This document shows positions 1 to 10,189 of a DNA stretch of 64,000 nucleotides, one piece after another. Both the position numbers and the translations under genes were made by a program. A model generated the notes under the pieces. It was given only the letters and a program-made list of their open reading frames with translations, was not told the origin of the DNA and did not search any database. The stretch's first letter is position 1. Each line of letters opens with the position of its first letter. The stretch comes from Ancylostoma caninum (Eukaryota; Nematoda; Chromadorea; Rhabditida; Ancylostomatidae), in the NCBI GenBank assembly GCA_037903475.1, contig JBAJFG010000150.1:930001-994000 (forward strand), given 5' to 3'.

Positions 1-184
1 CACATTTGTCATTCATCAGTGCACCCGCACTCCTTGTAAATCTCGCGAATAATGGAAGAAAGTTAGGAAATATTCAGAGTTTGGTTAATTGCATGTGCTT
101 TCAGGAAATGTCACAACAGCTTAGGATGACCCGTTCTTCCTGTGTGTTGGATTGTACTGTCCTTCTTAAAAACAAACACAGATC
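1..184. other. unassigned flank
   Basis: I see no gene, repeat or RNA that I can support here. Confidence 0.3.
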
Positions 185-544
185 CTACGACTCCCTAATC
201 TCTGCGGGACCTCGTGAATAAGTGCGCCAAACGCACTTTCCTACTGCAAGGACCGAGTGCGCTCCATCGCTGCGCGACCTCTCAGGATGCTCATCCATCC
301 AAGCGAGGTGGAACACTTCCAGTGCACCGTCCTTGTGTGGACGATTCTGCCAAAGTGGCAACACAGGGGCTACTCTGCTCGGTACACTGCTGTTACGCAA
401 TGTCAAGTCGTTGTAAACTCGGCTAAACTCGGCTAAACACTTCTCTAGCCCGGAGGGCTCGAGACCGCTTGAGTAGGCTCCTGCCATGAAACCCTGAAAG
501 CACTGTCTAAACCTCTCGCTTTCATCATTGGAGACTGTATCCAT
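185..544 (-). CDS. unrecognised 119-codon ORF, possible exon
   Basis: This open frame begins with ATG at 544. The first 50 residues have a protein-like composition, for example around FRQCFQGFMAGAYSSGLEPS, while the second half is less convincing. A possible splice acceptor (minus-strand TTTCAG near 484-490) lies inside it, so the true exon could be shorter. A 10-base tandem duplication lies around 418-437. The bases just upstream (545-580) resemble the bases before the TA run at 61900. I recognise no family. It may be a host exon, a transposon fragment or a chance frame. Confidence 0.25.
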   Translation of the reverse strand: MDTVSNDESERFRQCFQGFMAGAYSSGLEPSGLEKCLAEFSRVYNDLTLRNSSVPSRVAPVLPLWQNRPHKDGALEVFHLAWMDEHPERSRSDGAHSVLAVGKCVWRTYSRGPAEIRES

Positions 545-1274
545 TTTTCCGTCAGTGCCGCCCTTACGGTGCTTTGTTATATAGATGCTCCTCAGAACTT
601 CATTCTAAGTCCAGCTGTTATCTGCGCAACACCTACTTTTTTCAATCGGACATAACGCCCTTATTTCTACATTTTGATTGTGGCAAAATCCCACCGATTT
701 TGGGATAACTTATCTCTGGAAGTATCAGCGGCTATGCTCGGAGTGATTTTGCTCAGTGAAGAATTCGAACCACAATTGCACGCTTATGTGAACCCTGCTT
801 TGCAAGACTTAAAATGCATCTTGCTAAATCCATCTTTTAGTCTGGGACTAGGTCCCGGACCCGACTTACCCTCATCGATATAGGTGAAGGTTCCCTACCT
901 GGACACCATCGGATGTGATGATGGGCTGAGGTATGTCTCAGCTTATCGGACCTCTGACAGCAGATTGATCGAGCCTGTGTTATTTTGCGCATGGCTCATC
1001 CGTTTCACACTGTCATAGGGGTGTGGCATTCGAGGGAAATGGTTTTTTGAGGAATTGGGAGAAATAAGTAAAAAAAAAGAAGAAAAGTGAGTGAGATGCA
1101 TTCATATTCATTCTCGCACCGTCCGAGCGTACGCCGAGTGTGGGCCGTAAAGTCTCTGCAGGACGCTTCTAGCGGATGAGGGAGCGCTTATGAGATTTAC
1201 CGTGTTTCACGAGTCGCAAATAGTTCTCGTTTCGTGCATGACCGATCCAAAGCAGTGACTCAAGGAACATGGAA
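545..1274. other. unassigned intergenic or intronic stretch
   Basis: No gene is supported. The only local structure is a short palindrome around 842-862 and a purine-rich tract near 1066-1085. Confidence 0.3.
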
Positions 1275-1460
1275 AACCGTACGAACGCTCAGCAATTACC
1301 GTGCGAGCGCTCTTCAATGAACGTACCAGAAGCGCTAACGGGGAGCGCTCAGCCGGTCATTGCTGAGCGTTCGGACGGTCATTGCTGAGCGCTCGCACGG
1401 TTCCATATCTGAGACCGTACCACCCGCGCTGGCGAGGAGCGCTCGCACGGTTCGAGTGTC
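1275..1460. repeat. inverted GAGCGCTC/ACGGT repeat cluster
   Basis: A unit of about 38 bases at 1275-1312 is repeated in reverse complement at 1343-1379. Partial copies ending GAGCGCTCGCACGGTT lie at 1387-1403 and 1437-1452. The arrangement is that of a small foldback repeat. No terminal duplication is visible. Confidence 0.55.
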
Positions 1461-1713
1461 TGAGACTGAACCCTCTCGTCCACTGGCTGAGAATTTCGAA
1501 ATTCTCGGCCAAAGAAACCAGTAACTTATGGCGTCTTCGACGTTTCCACGAAACTTAAAGTACATCTTTGTCCTCAGCGGCTCGCGTCTGTTCGACCGAA
1601 ATGGGAATCTCAAATGTGGCCCATGAACTGAGACACTGCCTTTAATAGACCAGCCGTGTACTACTACTACACGGAGGGATACTGGGGGGGGGGGTCCGAC
1701 GACTCGTAACAAA

Positions 1714-2098
1714 ATGTATACTGCTTCATGCAGTTTGTGATGCTGATCTCAAATCTGTTTACCTTATCTCCTGAGGAATCTTCAGTGAAGAGTTATGCTG
1801 GCATAATTGCGGTCTGTCCAAACCGGCTAAATTTGACTTCCGAGTTATATTCTGCTCAGAATATGCTCTGAAACCACCTCATACATTTAGATGAATTGAA
1901 ACATATTCATGTTTCCGGAGCGTGATTAAATTCGGGTGATTTCCAGCGATCTTCTAGCGAAATACATCTTAGAAGCCAAATCCAGGCTGTCTCGCGCAAA
2001 CTCTAATTATGCCGTGTAACTCTTCATAGAGTGCTCCTCAGCAGGTGAGATAAACGGATTTGAGATCAGTGTCGAAAACAGTACTTCACAGTATACAT
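1714..2098. mobile_element. MITE-like inverted repeat, 385 bp
   Basis: The ends are ATGTATACTG at 1714 and its complement ending at 2098. Inside lie imperfect arms of about 70 bases at 1744-1808 and 2005-2073. The extreme ends read TATACTG and CAGTATA, as expected for a TA-duplicating Tc1/mariner-type non-autonomous element, but the boundary is not certain. It carries no ORF. Confidence 0.5.
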
Positions 2099-2318
2099 CT
2101 CTCTATGGAATGCCGGACCCCCTAAGTATCCCTCCCTAGTAAGTATCTGCTCAGGCAATTCCACTAGTGTGTTATGTTATGTTTATTACATGAATAAGTC
2201 ATGTGAGGGAAATATAATACAATATAAAATACAGTTATAATACATATAAAACAGAATGCGGGCATGTTATTACAAGTACATGGCCTGTTCAACAATTTGG
2301 CATCGCACAACATGTCTT

Positions 2319-5300
2319 CTACGGAACCAGATATAAGTCTATAATTTTGCTCAATGCATTAACACTGCGAGGCAATGCATTCCTGTTGCTAATTTTAAGA
2401 TATTCAGAACCTGCTCTGTTGGCAAAAAAGTAATATCTGATGTTATGCTTGGCTAGTTGCACATAATGTTTGATATTTTTTCCTCTAGTGACTGATTCCC
2501 TTGCGGTACAGAAGAGTTCAGGTCTCAAGCCGCATTTGCCTGTTAAGATTTTATGAAATAGTATTAGATCGTACTTTGGTTCGCGATAAGACAACGAACG
2601 TAACTCAAGGATGTCATTCCTTTCGGCGGCTGAGGGAATCTGCTTATAATTGAATCCACGAGTTCGCGTCGTTAGTTTCCTAGTAAAACTATTCTGTACG
2701 CGTTCTAATTTGTTCACATAAGTAATTTTGTGCGGATTGAACACTGCCGTGCCATATTCTAAAATAGGACGGACGTAGGTCTTATAGGCTTTAATCAGGG
2801 TTTGACCTTTCTCAGTAGAGAGAGCTTTGAAAAGGCAGTACACTATTTTGGAGGCTTTGCAAGAAATTTCTTCACAGTGCAAGTCAAAGCTTAAATCATT
2901 TGTTATGAGAAAACCAAGATCTCTTACTTGTTCAACTCTTTGGATTGGCACACCCCAATTTTGTATGACAGGAATCGGTTTTTAGATCCCAGATGAATAA
3001 CCTTTGTTTTTTCTCTGGACAGAGGGAGATGCCACATTTGTGACCATTGGTCAGCTTTTTCGACAGCCCTTTGTAATACCTGGAAATCTGCTGATTTTTT
3101 ATTCGCATAGTAGATTTTGATGTCGTCTGCGAATGCACTGACTTTTGCGCCTGTTGAAATGATAGCTGAGGGTAAGTCATACGTGTAAATGTTGAAGAGT
3201 ACTGGTGAAAGCACTCCACCCTGTGGAACTCCGCTGGTAGCATGCCGAGGTCTAGAAAGGCATGAATTTACGCGCACGTCAAAGGTTCTTTGTGTAAGGA
3301 ATGCTTCTAACCATGCCACAATGCGCTGATGGATTCCAACCTGTTTTAACTTAATAATAAGTCTTTTGTGGCATACACGATTAAAAGCTTTGGCGAAGTC
3401 AAGATACACGACATCAATACATTCGCCTTTGTCTAAGGACATAGTCCAGTCATTCAAGGACTGTAACATTGCAGTCACAGTCGATTTTCCTTTTCGAAAT
3501 CCATGTTGAAATTCTGAGATAATCGAACGCTCTTCAAGATGTGCACAAATTCTTTTCTTAAGTATTTTTTCGAAGGTTCTAGCAAAAAGTGAATATATAC
3601 TTATAGGACGAAACTCCCTGGGAGTGGTACTATGAGCCTTTTTGGGGATCGGTGTGACAATTGACACTTCTCACCTTTCAGGGACGTCCGCTTTCATGAA
3701 TGATAAATTGAATGTGTATGCTAGTGGTCCACTAATAGCGGAGGCAATATTTTGAATAAACCATACGGAGTCCTGCATTGTGGGATAACATGGATGGGAA
3801 GAAGCTGGGTCCATAGAAGAAGTATTAGAGGAGTAAACTCCATAGAAGAAGTATTAGAGAAGTAAACTTCCTCAAATACTTCAGCAAATGCTTCAGCTCT
3901 TTGAACATCAGAAATTATTAATGTCCCATCTTCTCTTTTCAGTGGACCTAGTTTTGTTTTATGTCGCAGTTTGCAATTGAGATATTTGTAAAATGCCGTC
4001 TTATTTTTAGTCTCAACTAGTTTCCTTTCAATAGACTCGTTATATTTCAAGAGTTTTCGATTGAACTTATTGTTCAATTCTTTGAATTTAGACCAGAATC
4101 TAGCGGTATGGTTAGACAGCATTCCCATGCTTGTGTTTTTTTTCTGTCAAGTTCAAAAAGGTAACGTGGAAGTCGTGTTCCTTTGATGAGCACCCGTACG
4201 ATTGGGACGAATAAGTCGATGGAGTGGTGCATTATTGTGATGAAAAGTTCATATATGTCATTGACGGAAAGAGTTGGTTGGAAACAGCCATACCAGTCAA
4301 CCGCCTGTAAGTAATTCTTTATATCTTCGTAATTAGCACCGCTATAGTTTCTTCTTGTAATAAATTCTGTTTCGTATGAAGAAATTCTCAGAGTGAATGT
4401 GACTGAATTGTGATCACTAGATCCTACGGGAGCCTTGATCATTGTATCAGATATTAGCATTGGGTTTGTACTGAGGAGTAGGCCCAAAGTGTTATTTCCC
4501 AAGGTTTCTCCACTGACATGTTGTGTGAGATTGTGAGTTGCACACAGTTCAAGAAGGGATTTAGATGCACTGCATGATTGTTTGAGAGTCGGTGGGGTGT
4601 CCCAATTGATTTTTGGTAAGTTAAAGTACCCTGTAAGAATGCAATGGCGATCGCAAGAAATAAGATCGCTCAAAGCTTTAAAAAGTTGATCGGTCATAGT
4701 CACTGAGCACTCTGGGGTTCTGTAAACAACAACAATTCTAACATTGTCCTTAAGGGGCTTTCATACATTTGCCGCGGCGGCGGTGCCGCCGCCGCGGCAA
4801 AAGTGGGTGCGCGGCAAAAGTTGCCGCCGAGCGGCATGCCGCGCTTTCATACAAACGTCGCCCAGCGACAAAATACCCCCTCGACCATTCCTTGCCGATT
4901 GTCGCTGGGCGACGTCGCCGGGCGGCGCCGCGGCAAAAAAGTAAACAAGCTCTTGTCGCGGCGATGCCGCCGCGGCGCCGCCGCCGCGACGTCGCCGGCC
5001 TATGCTTAACCATGGGCGACTGCCGCCTCGGCAAATGTATGAAAGCCACTTTACTAGTTATCAAATCACAACAAAGTATTTCGTAGGCATCTTGCACAGA
5101 CTCTCGAAATATTTGCACTGGAGAAAGATGGTTTTTCGCTAGAATCATAACACCGCCGCCTTTTCTATGAAGCCTGTCAGACCTGATAGTCTCGTACAGC
5201 GGGATCCACTCACCAAGAAGACACGATATTTCAACGCTGTCATTTAGCCAGGTTTCAGTGAGCATTATTATATCAAATTTATATCGCTTCATCAAGAATG

Positions 5301-5346
5301 AGAGATGACTGGAATTTTTAATCACGGATCGTATGTTCGCCATCAT
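2319..5346 (-). pseudogene. CR1 ORF2: endonuclease-reverse transcriptase, broken
   Basis: In the element this protein nicks target DNA and primes reverse transcription. The apurinic-type endonuclease starts at 5346 with NIRS and TETWL motifs. After the MITE it continues at about 4745-4128, with SSDHNS intact but GDFN changed to GYFN, which loses a catalytic-site aspartate. A linker follows in another frame (4128-3721). The RT domain (3667-2924) has the LDFAKAF aspartate at residue 90 of its segment, GVPQGGVLSP, and FADD at residues 179-182. The C-terminal CR1 domain runs in a third frame (2951-2319). The shifts and the MITE make it a pseudogene. Confidence 0.85.
4756..5047. mobile_element. 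GC-rich MITE nested in the CR1 endonuclease
   Basis: The terminal inverted repeats are GGCTTTCATACATTTGCCG at 4756-4774 and its complement ending at 5047. The interior is very GC-rich, built from GCCGCC and CGACGTCGCC palindromes. An internal GCTTTCATACAAACG copy at 4850 suggests a rearranged or doubled element. The endonuclease frame is interrupted exactly here. No clear target duplication is visible. Confidence 0.75.
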
Positions 5347-5371
5347 GCACTTCAGATCTTGAGAATCTTGC

Positions 5372-6429
5372 TTAGTTTGAATGTTGAACAGGCGAAGATA
5401 TTTCAGAAAATGCTACACGACCAGTTAAATCGTCATTAGTAATAGTGTCAAATTGGCGTTGAGTGGGTGAGCACTGAGAATTGTGACTTATTTGGGGAGT
5501 ACTGAAGATCGGTTTAAGACTACTACGTCGAGCGGCTCGCTCTGCTCGTAACCTATCCCTTTCTGTTTTCGTCAGAGAGGGTCTTATGAAGATCTTTTGG
5601 ACCGAGTAGTTCTTTAAGCGAGGCGCACGAGACAGCATCAACTTCGCATAAAATGACGAAGTTAAAACGATTTTCACAAGCCTGGGAAATGAGTGATTGA
5701 ATCGACCCATTCTATAAACTGACATAGGAGAGCATTCAACACCTACAGGAAGCTCCAAATGTCCGCAGTCAAGAGGGCGTGGCCACGGCGCGGCTCCTTG
5801 ACCAGACACAGGCGCTCTCTATGCTGCCTCTGGCTTCTCTGACTCTGCAGCCAACCAGTGGCAGCATGCGGAGCGCCTGTGTCTCTGTCTAAAGCCGCGT
5901 CGTGGCCACGTCCCTCTTGACTGCGGACATTTGGAGCTTCCTGTAGATAATCCATAATATGACGAACTGAGTTGATATTATCTATAACTCTACAGGATGG
6001 GAGATCGGCTCCACTTTCATTCATACCTACAACTACAATTGAACGGCTGCGTTCAGTCTCTTCATAACTATTGGACTGAGGGAAAGAGATATTCTGTGCT
6101 GTATTTAGTACTGAGGAAGAACTCCTTTGAGGCTGTACTTTTGCATTGTTAAGAGCTCGTTTTAGTTCAGCATTTTCAGCCCTAAGGGAGTTAACCTCTT
6201 CGTTAAGATTGCGGTTTATAACAGCATTCAGAAGTTTTCTGTCCTCCAGCAGAATGGTGATTACAGAGCGCAAGTGACGTGGGAGTGCTTCATCTTTCAG
6301 AAGTTGATCGACATCACGTTCAAACGCATCCGATTGAGTTGGCAGATGGCACTGCTTCAGGTCCTGAACAACTGCAGCAGAGATCAGGGGCTCTGACATT
6401 GTCGAACGAACTCCTAGGCTCTCAGACAC
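5372..6429 (-). pseudogene. CR1 ORF1: RNA-binding-type protein with coiled coil, split by a MITE
   Basis: The N-terminal part (6429-5944) has a heptad-like stretch containing VNSLRAENAELKRALN, predicted coiled coil. The C-terminal part (5743-5372) has the block SFYAKLMLSRAPRL followed by RPSLTKTERDRLRAERAAR. I recognise this as the basic C-terminal region of nematode CR1-type ORF1 proteins, which bind the element RNA. Removing the 198-base MITE and one TA restores the frame across the junction (DYL then GVECSPMSVY). Before that insertion this ORF was open from end to end. Confidence 0.75.
5746..5943. mobile_element. TA-flanked MITE nested in CR1 ORF1 (198 bp)
   Basis: Perfect inverted repeats of about 30 bases begin CAGGAAGCTCCAAATG and are flanked by TA at 5744-5745 and 5944-5945. 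This is the target signature of Tc1/mariner-superfamily elements. The interior is GC-rich with no coding capacity. Excision of the element plus one TA would restore the host LINE frame, which fixes the boundaries to the base. Confidence 0.85.
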
Positions 6430-7271
6430 GGCTAACTGGAAAAAATTGACCTGTCCAAGTGGCTGTTCTTCTTGCTTTTTTCGTACTCCGCCAGTAGAGT
6501 ACTAATAGTGTCTTCATGGTAGGTTGATACCACAACAAACTGAACTGTCGAATGATAGAAGTGAGTAGGATGACGAGAGCACTTAGATGTCTGCCGCACG
6601 CTATGGCCGAATGAGCCGAATAGTTCTGAAATTGCAGGGGCAAATCCCCGACAAAAGGTTTGAACGAGGACATGTAGCGGGCAAACGGCGGGCGGAATCG
6701 CACATGTTGTTGGCCAAACGCGCTGTCGACAATTTCCGAGCCGAATGCAGAATCATTCTGGCTGTTGCACGAGTGTCGGGGCTTGGCCCGAAATAAGAAG
6801 ACCGTCAGGCATCTGTCCGCCTTCCACGTCCACTGACCACCAAACCATATATGACGCTGCCAACTAATATCATAGTTAATATTAATTGGCATTTTATGTC
6901 AGTGTGTGTGTGTGTGTGTACAAGAGAACCAGCCCCTACCGGAAAAATCTAATTGCATCACTACGTTCAGCGTGTCAAGTTATGCAGGAAAAGTGTGCAA
7001 ATTTTCATTTTTACCTTAATTGACAGGTGTTTTGGTCCACTTTTCGTCGGTTGGAAGACCCACAGTTGTTTACATCACAGTGAAAATGAATGAATCTCGG
7101 TATTTATTTGTCTATGTTTATCAAGTCATGCGTAGGATAACATGCGTATGAGTATGGTGCAGCAAGGACGGTGGGGAAATTAGGGAAACGGGCTACTGCT
7201 ATGAAAAGCTGCGCCAGCTTCCTGTAGTGGAAAAGATGCCACTGTGAGGGTCCACGGTGCGAGTTTGATGT
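6430..7271. other. unassigned stretch with a GT microsatellite
   Basis: I see no supported gene. A short GT microsatellite lies at about 6899-6919. The bases at 6850-6870 (ATATGACGCTGCCAACTAAT) match the end of the MITE at 54557-54743, so a fragment of that family may be present. A weak unit related to the minisatellites lies at 7205-7270. Confidence 0.35.
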
Positions 7272-7279
7272 ACCGGGAT

Positions 7280-7399
7280 CAGGGGTGTGCAGAATTTTCC
7301 GTTTTCCGTTTTACGCTTTCCGTTTTCCGCCCATTTTCGGCCCTCCGTTTTCCGTTTTACATTTTACGGGAATTTAAATTTTACTTCCGCACATCCCTG
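7280..7399. mobile_element. hAT-type MITE, 120 bp, with 8-bp target duplication
   Basis: The ends are CAGGGGTGTGCAGAA and the complement of CAGGGATGTGCGGAA. Identical 8-base duplications ACCGGGAT lie at 7272-7279 and 7400-7407. CAGGG-type ends with an 8-bp duplication are the hAT signature. The interior is made of CCGTTTTCC-like repeats and has no ORF. Confidence 0.9.
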
Positions 7400-7560
7400 A
7401 CCGGGATCCAGCAGTGGGTAGGATGCCGGTGAATACGTCCACAGCTGCGAGAAAGGTGCGCTGGCGTCGAGAAGTGGGAGAGATGCTACTGGAAGTGTCC
7501 ACGCATACGAGAGAGGTGCGCTGGCCAGTAGTGGAGGACGTATCACTACAAAGCGTGGCG
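7400..7560. repeat. minisatellite-like degenerate units
   Basis: Two to three units contain the order GTCCAC, GAGA, GGTGCGCTGGCGTC, GAAGTGGGAG. They are relatives of the array at 10.2-11.0 kb. The hAT MITE at 7280 inserted into one such unit. Confidence 0.45.
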
Positions 7561-7570
7561 AGGGAAGCGA

Positions 7571-7626
7571 GCCTGAAAGAAGCCTGAGAGCCCGGCTAAC
7601 GCCGGGCTCTCAGGCTGGTGTCCTAT
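7571..7626 (+). repeat. perfect 16-bp hairpin module
   Basis: AGCCTGAGAGCCCGGC at 7582-7597 pairs with its complement across a TAAC loop, ending at 7617. It is preceded by GGAAGCGAGC and AAGAAG and followed by GGT. The same order of parts (GCGAGC, AAGGAAAG, CCGGC hairpin, CAGACTGGT) occurs at 15.35, 18.83 and 32.15 kb, so this is a dispersed repeat rather than a terminator. Confidence 0.55.
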
Positions 7627-7819
7627 TAAAAATGCGAAAAGTAGCTTCAAGACAAAAATTCACCCGCAGCGATTCACAGCTCCAGTTTTCAGAAAAGTAC
7701 AGAAAATTGTGCCCATTGGTCGAAATGCTTCAAGAAAATTCGAATTTCCTCTCAAAATTCCATTTCATGACGGCACGGGTGCCCAAAATTTGTGAAAAAC
7801 TACGATTTCTGCAGATTTT

Positions 7820-8260
7820 GTCCGCTTCGCCAAAGTAGGAACGGTTCGGAATGTGGCAACGTAGAGAATGAATAGCCACATTCCGAACAGTTTGGGGAAG
7901 AAAATGAAACAATTGCAAAATCCGAATTGCTCGAGTTCTGCCATTCACCATTTCATTTTCACTCCGCCATATCTCGAATGGTTCGGATTGTGGCAAATTA
8001 GAGAATGAATGGCCACAGTCCGAACCGTTCAGGGTATGGCAGAGTGAAAATGAAATAGTGGATGGTAGAACTCGAACCGTTCGGACCATACCACCATTTC
8101 ATTTTCGCTCTGTCATACCCCGAACGGCTCGGATTGTGGCCATTCATCCTCTACTTTGCCACAATCCGAACCGTTCGGATGATACCACAGCTACCTATTA
8201 TGGCAGAACTTGAATGGTCCCAGTTATGCCTTAGTTTCATTTTCACTCTGCCAACCCTGA
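7820..8260. repeat. palindromic GAACGGTTCGG-rich repeat array
   Basis: Several inverted and direct copies of a block containing GAACGGTTCGGA, GAATGAATGGCCACA and AGTGAAAATGAAATAGTGG. The same block forms the core of the MITE at 54557-54743, and a shorter variant occurs at 21640-21815. It looks like nested or tandem copies of a non-autonomous element. It has no ORF. Confidence 0.6.
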
Positions 8261-8344
8261 AAATTTCACTCACTCGTCATCTTTCTATGCTGTGAGCTAC
8301 GCAGACAGAATGAGTAGCGATACCGCTGCTTTCAGGTTGCTTAA

Positions 8345-9101
8345 AGGCAGCACCCACGGAAATTTTTGACCTCGCGATTTCGGTACAATTCCCGGCAATC
8401 GGGTGCGCTTAACACTGTTATAATGCTGGGAACAGTGAAAACCGTCAAATCCCTGTTTTCTGGAACCGTCAGTTCATCGATTTCGAGCAGGTTGGGCCGA
8501 GTTGCGCGATCTGCTCGTTGTGGATCGATCCGAAAAAGTCAATACCGCTGCCTTTTTTGTCAGCTGTTTTGCGGGCGAAAGAGGTGTTTGGCCATGTTTT
8601 GCGGCGTTCCTAAAGTGCATGGAAGAAAACAAACTTTGGAAAAGATAGTCTGACCAAAGGAGTTGTAGAAGAATCACCAATGAATTCTAAAACAAACTCT
8701 GAGCAGTGAAAAAATGTGAAAACGCGACATGGTCACTTATGGTGAAAATCAACCATACAAGTAACTAAACCAGCACGTTTCTTGTGAAGTATCAGGTAAA
8801 AAATTTATCATGCTAAGTAGTGCGAAAAAAAAAAGTTAAGGACCAAGAAACAGCTTCACAATAACAAGCAAAAAAATGGCTAACCACCAAATCAGCTGGC
8901 AGCAACGATCCGTTGCAGCTGCAACTCGATCGAAAGACCCCACGCTGATCCTGCTGATCCAGGATCTTGGACATTTCACTACTTATATCTCAGAAACGGT
9001 TGAGCTTTCCATGCTACTTTCTTCGCCAAATTGTTAGAACTATAGCTAAGGCTCAGAAACGATCAGAACTTCAGATATGAAAATTTCCGTGGGTGCTGCC
9101 T
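8345..9101. mobile_element. TTAA-flanked MITE (piggyBac type), copy 1
   Basis: Termini AGGCAGCACCCACGGAAA and its complement lie directly inside TTAA at 8341-8344 and 9102-9105, the exact target of piggyBac transposases. Related termini occur at 26315-27043 and 43443-44185. At 757 bp it has no transposase and must be mobilised in trans, if at all. Confidence 0.85.
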
Positions 9102-9105
9102 TTAA

Positions 9106-9884
9106 TTTACTTGAACATTCTCCTTCATTCTTTGTAACACGGCTTCAGCAGGCATTGAATTCTTATAGTTCAGTGGAGGAAGAAGATTGCAATGTTAGCG
9201 GAAAATTTAACTATGCACCGAACCTGGTGCCCATGTGCTAATCTCCTCAGAAATTCTAGAGTAGGCTGATAGCATTTCTTCGTCAAAGAACCTTCAGTTC
9301 ACAGCAACGGCGCACTCTGGTTTTCCTACCACTTGTTCCCTTAGTGGAACAACATTCTCTATTCTATTCAATGACTCTAGCTGTAACAACGGAATATAAC
9401 GGAACAACGGAATATTATTGTACTCGACAGGGCAAAACTTACACAAAAGAAGGAAAAAACAACTGAGGGAGAACCTTCGTTCCTCCTAATCATTTGCTCA
9501 CAGCGGATGAACTTCGAGTATTTGAAGCTGACACCTAGAAAGCCAAATACGCTGCTCCTATTGTATTAGAAGTCAAAAGAAGAAAGAAAACCATTTTCGT
9601 AAGGGAAAAATCGAAACGAGTGCTGGTCTTTGCGGTGTTGATACGCTCTATATCATCTTGGAAAAACGCATCAAAAGCATAAATCGTGGGTAGCCTCCAG
9701 AATGAGGTGTTCCCTATCCCACGGACACACGATTCAAGATCTGAGACAAAACGACAAAACATCTCTTCACGATATTCCATGTTCGACTGTCTTTGAATCT
9801 TGGCATTACAGTTTCGTAGATGACCTCCATCACCCGTCTAATGTCGATGTCTAATGACTACGATGTACAAAAAACTAGAATAAG
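9106..9884. other. unassigned stretch
   Basis: No gene is supported. An 81-codon frame at 9780-9535 on the minus strand is open but unrecognised. At 9826-9850 a short segment resembles 20272-20297. Confidence 0.3.
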
Positions 9885-9970
9885 AATATTTTGAAAATTT
9901 CCTCCGTCACTCACAACAACACACTTTCTCCCTTACCCAGTACTTTCCCGCCTTCAATACTTTCACAATG
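9885..9970 (-). repeat. dispersed repeat shared with 19717-19795
   Basis: About 80 bases containing the minus-strand order GGGAAAGTA, TGGGT, AGGGAGAAA, TGTGTTGTTGTGAGTGAC are shared with the sequence just downstream of the candidate exon at 19788. A GT-rich tract follows at 10020-10062. Confidence 0.5.
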
Positions 9971-10189
9971 TAATATAGTATAATCATGACTTATAATAAC
10001 GGGCTTACTTCGTCTGTCACGTGTGTGTATGTGTGTGTCTGTGTGTGTGTCTGTGTGTGTGAAACGAAATTCCCTGATTGGTCAGTGATGGTGATTACGA
10101 GGTCAACAAGATGATAGGGACGGGTATGGTGAGGTTCAAAGAAAGAAGAGAAGCATTAAAGGATGGGGAAGTGGAGAGCGGTGAGTGCA

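Larger units (their letters stand above)
2169..6429 (-). mobile_element. CR1-like non-LTR retrotransposon (LINE), degenerate
   Basis: This minus-strand LINE has two ORFs in the usual order: ORF1 (6429-5372), then an endonuclease-reverse transcriptase ORF2 (5346-2319). The ORFs are separated by about 25 bases. The 3' end reads AATAAA followed by a short CATAA-type repeat near 2185-2169, fitting the microsatellite-like tails of CR1 LINEs. Two MITEs are nested in it (4756-5047 in the endonuclease, 5746-5943 in ORF1). ORF2 is broken by frameshifts near 3690 and 4110, and a 29-base tandem duplication lies at 3808-3864. The copy cannot be autonomous as it stands. Confidence 0.85.
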
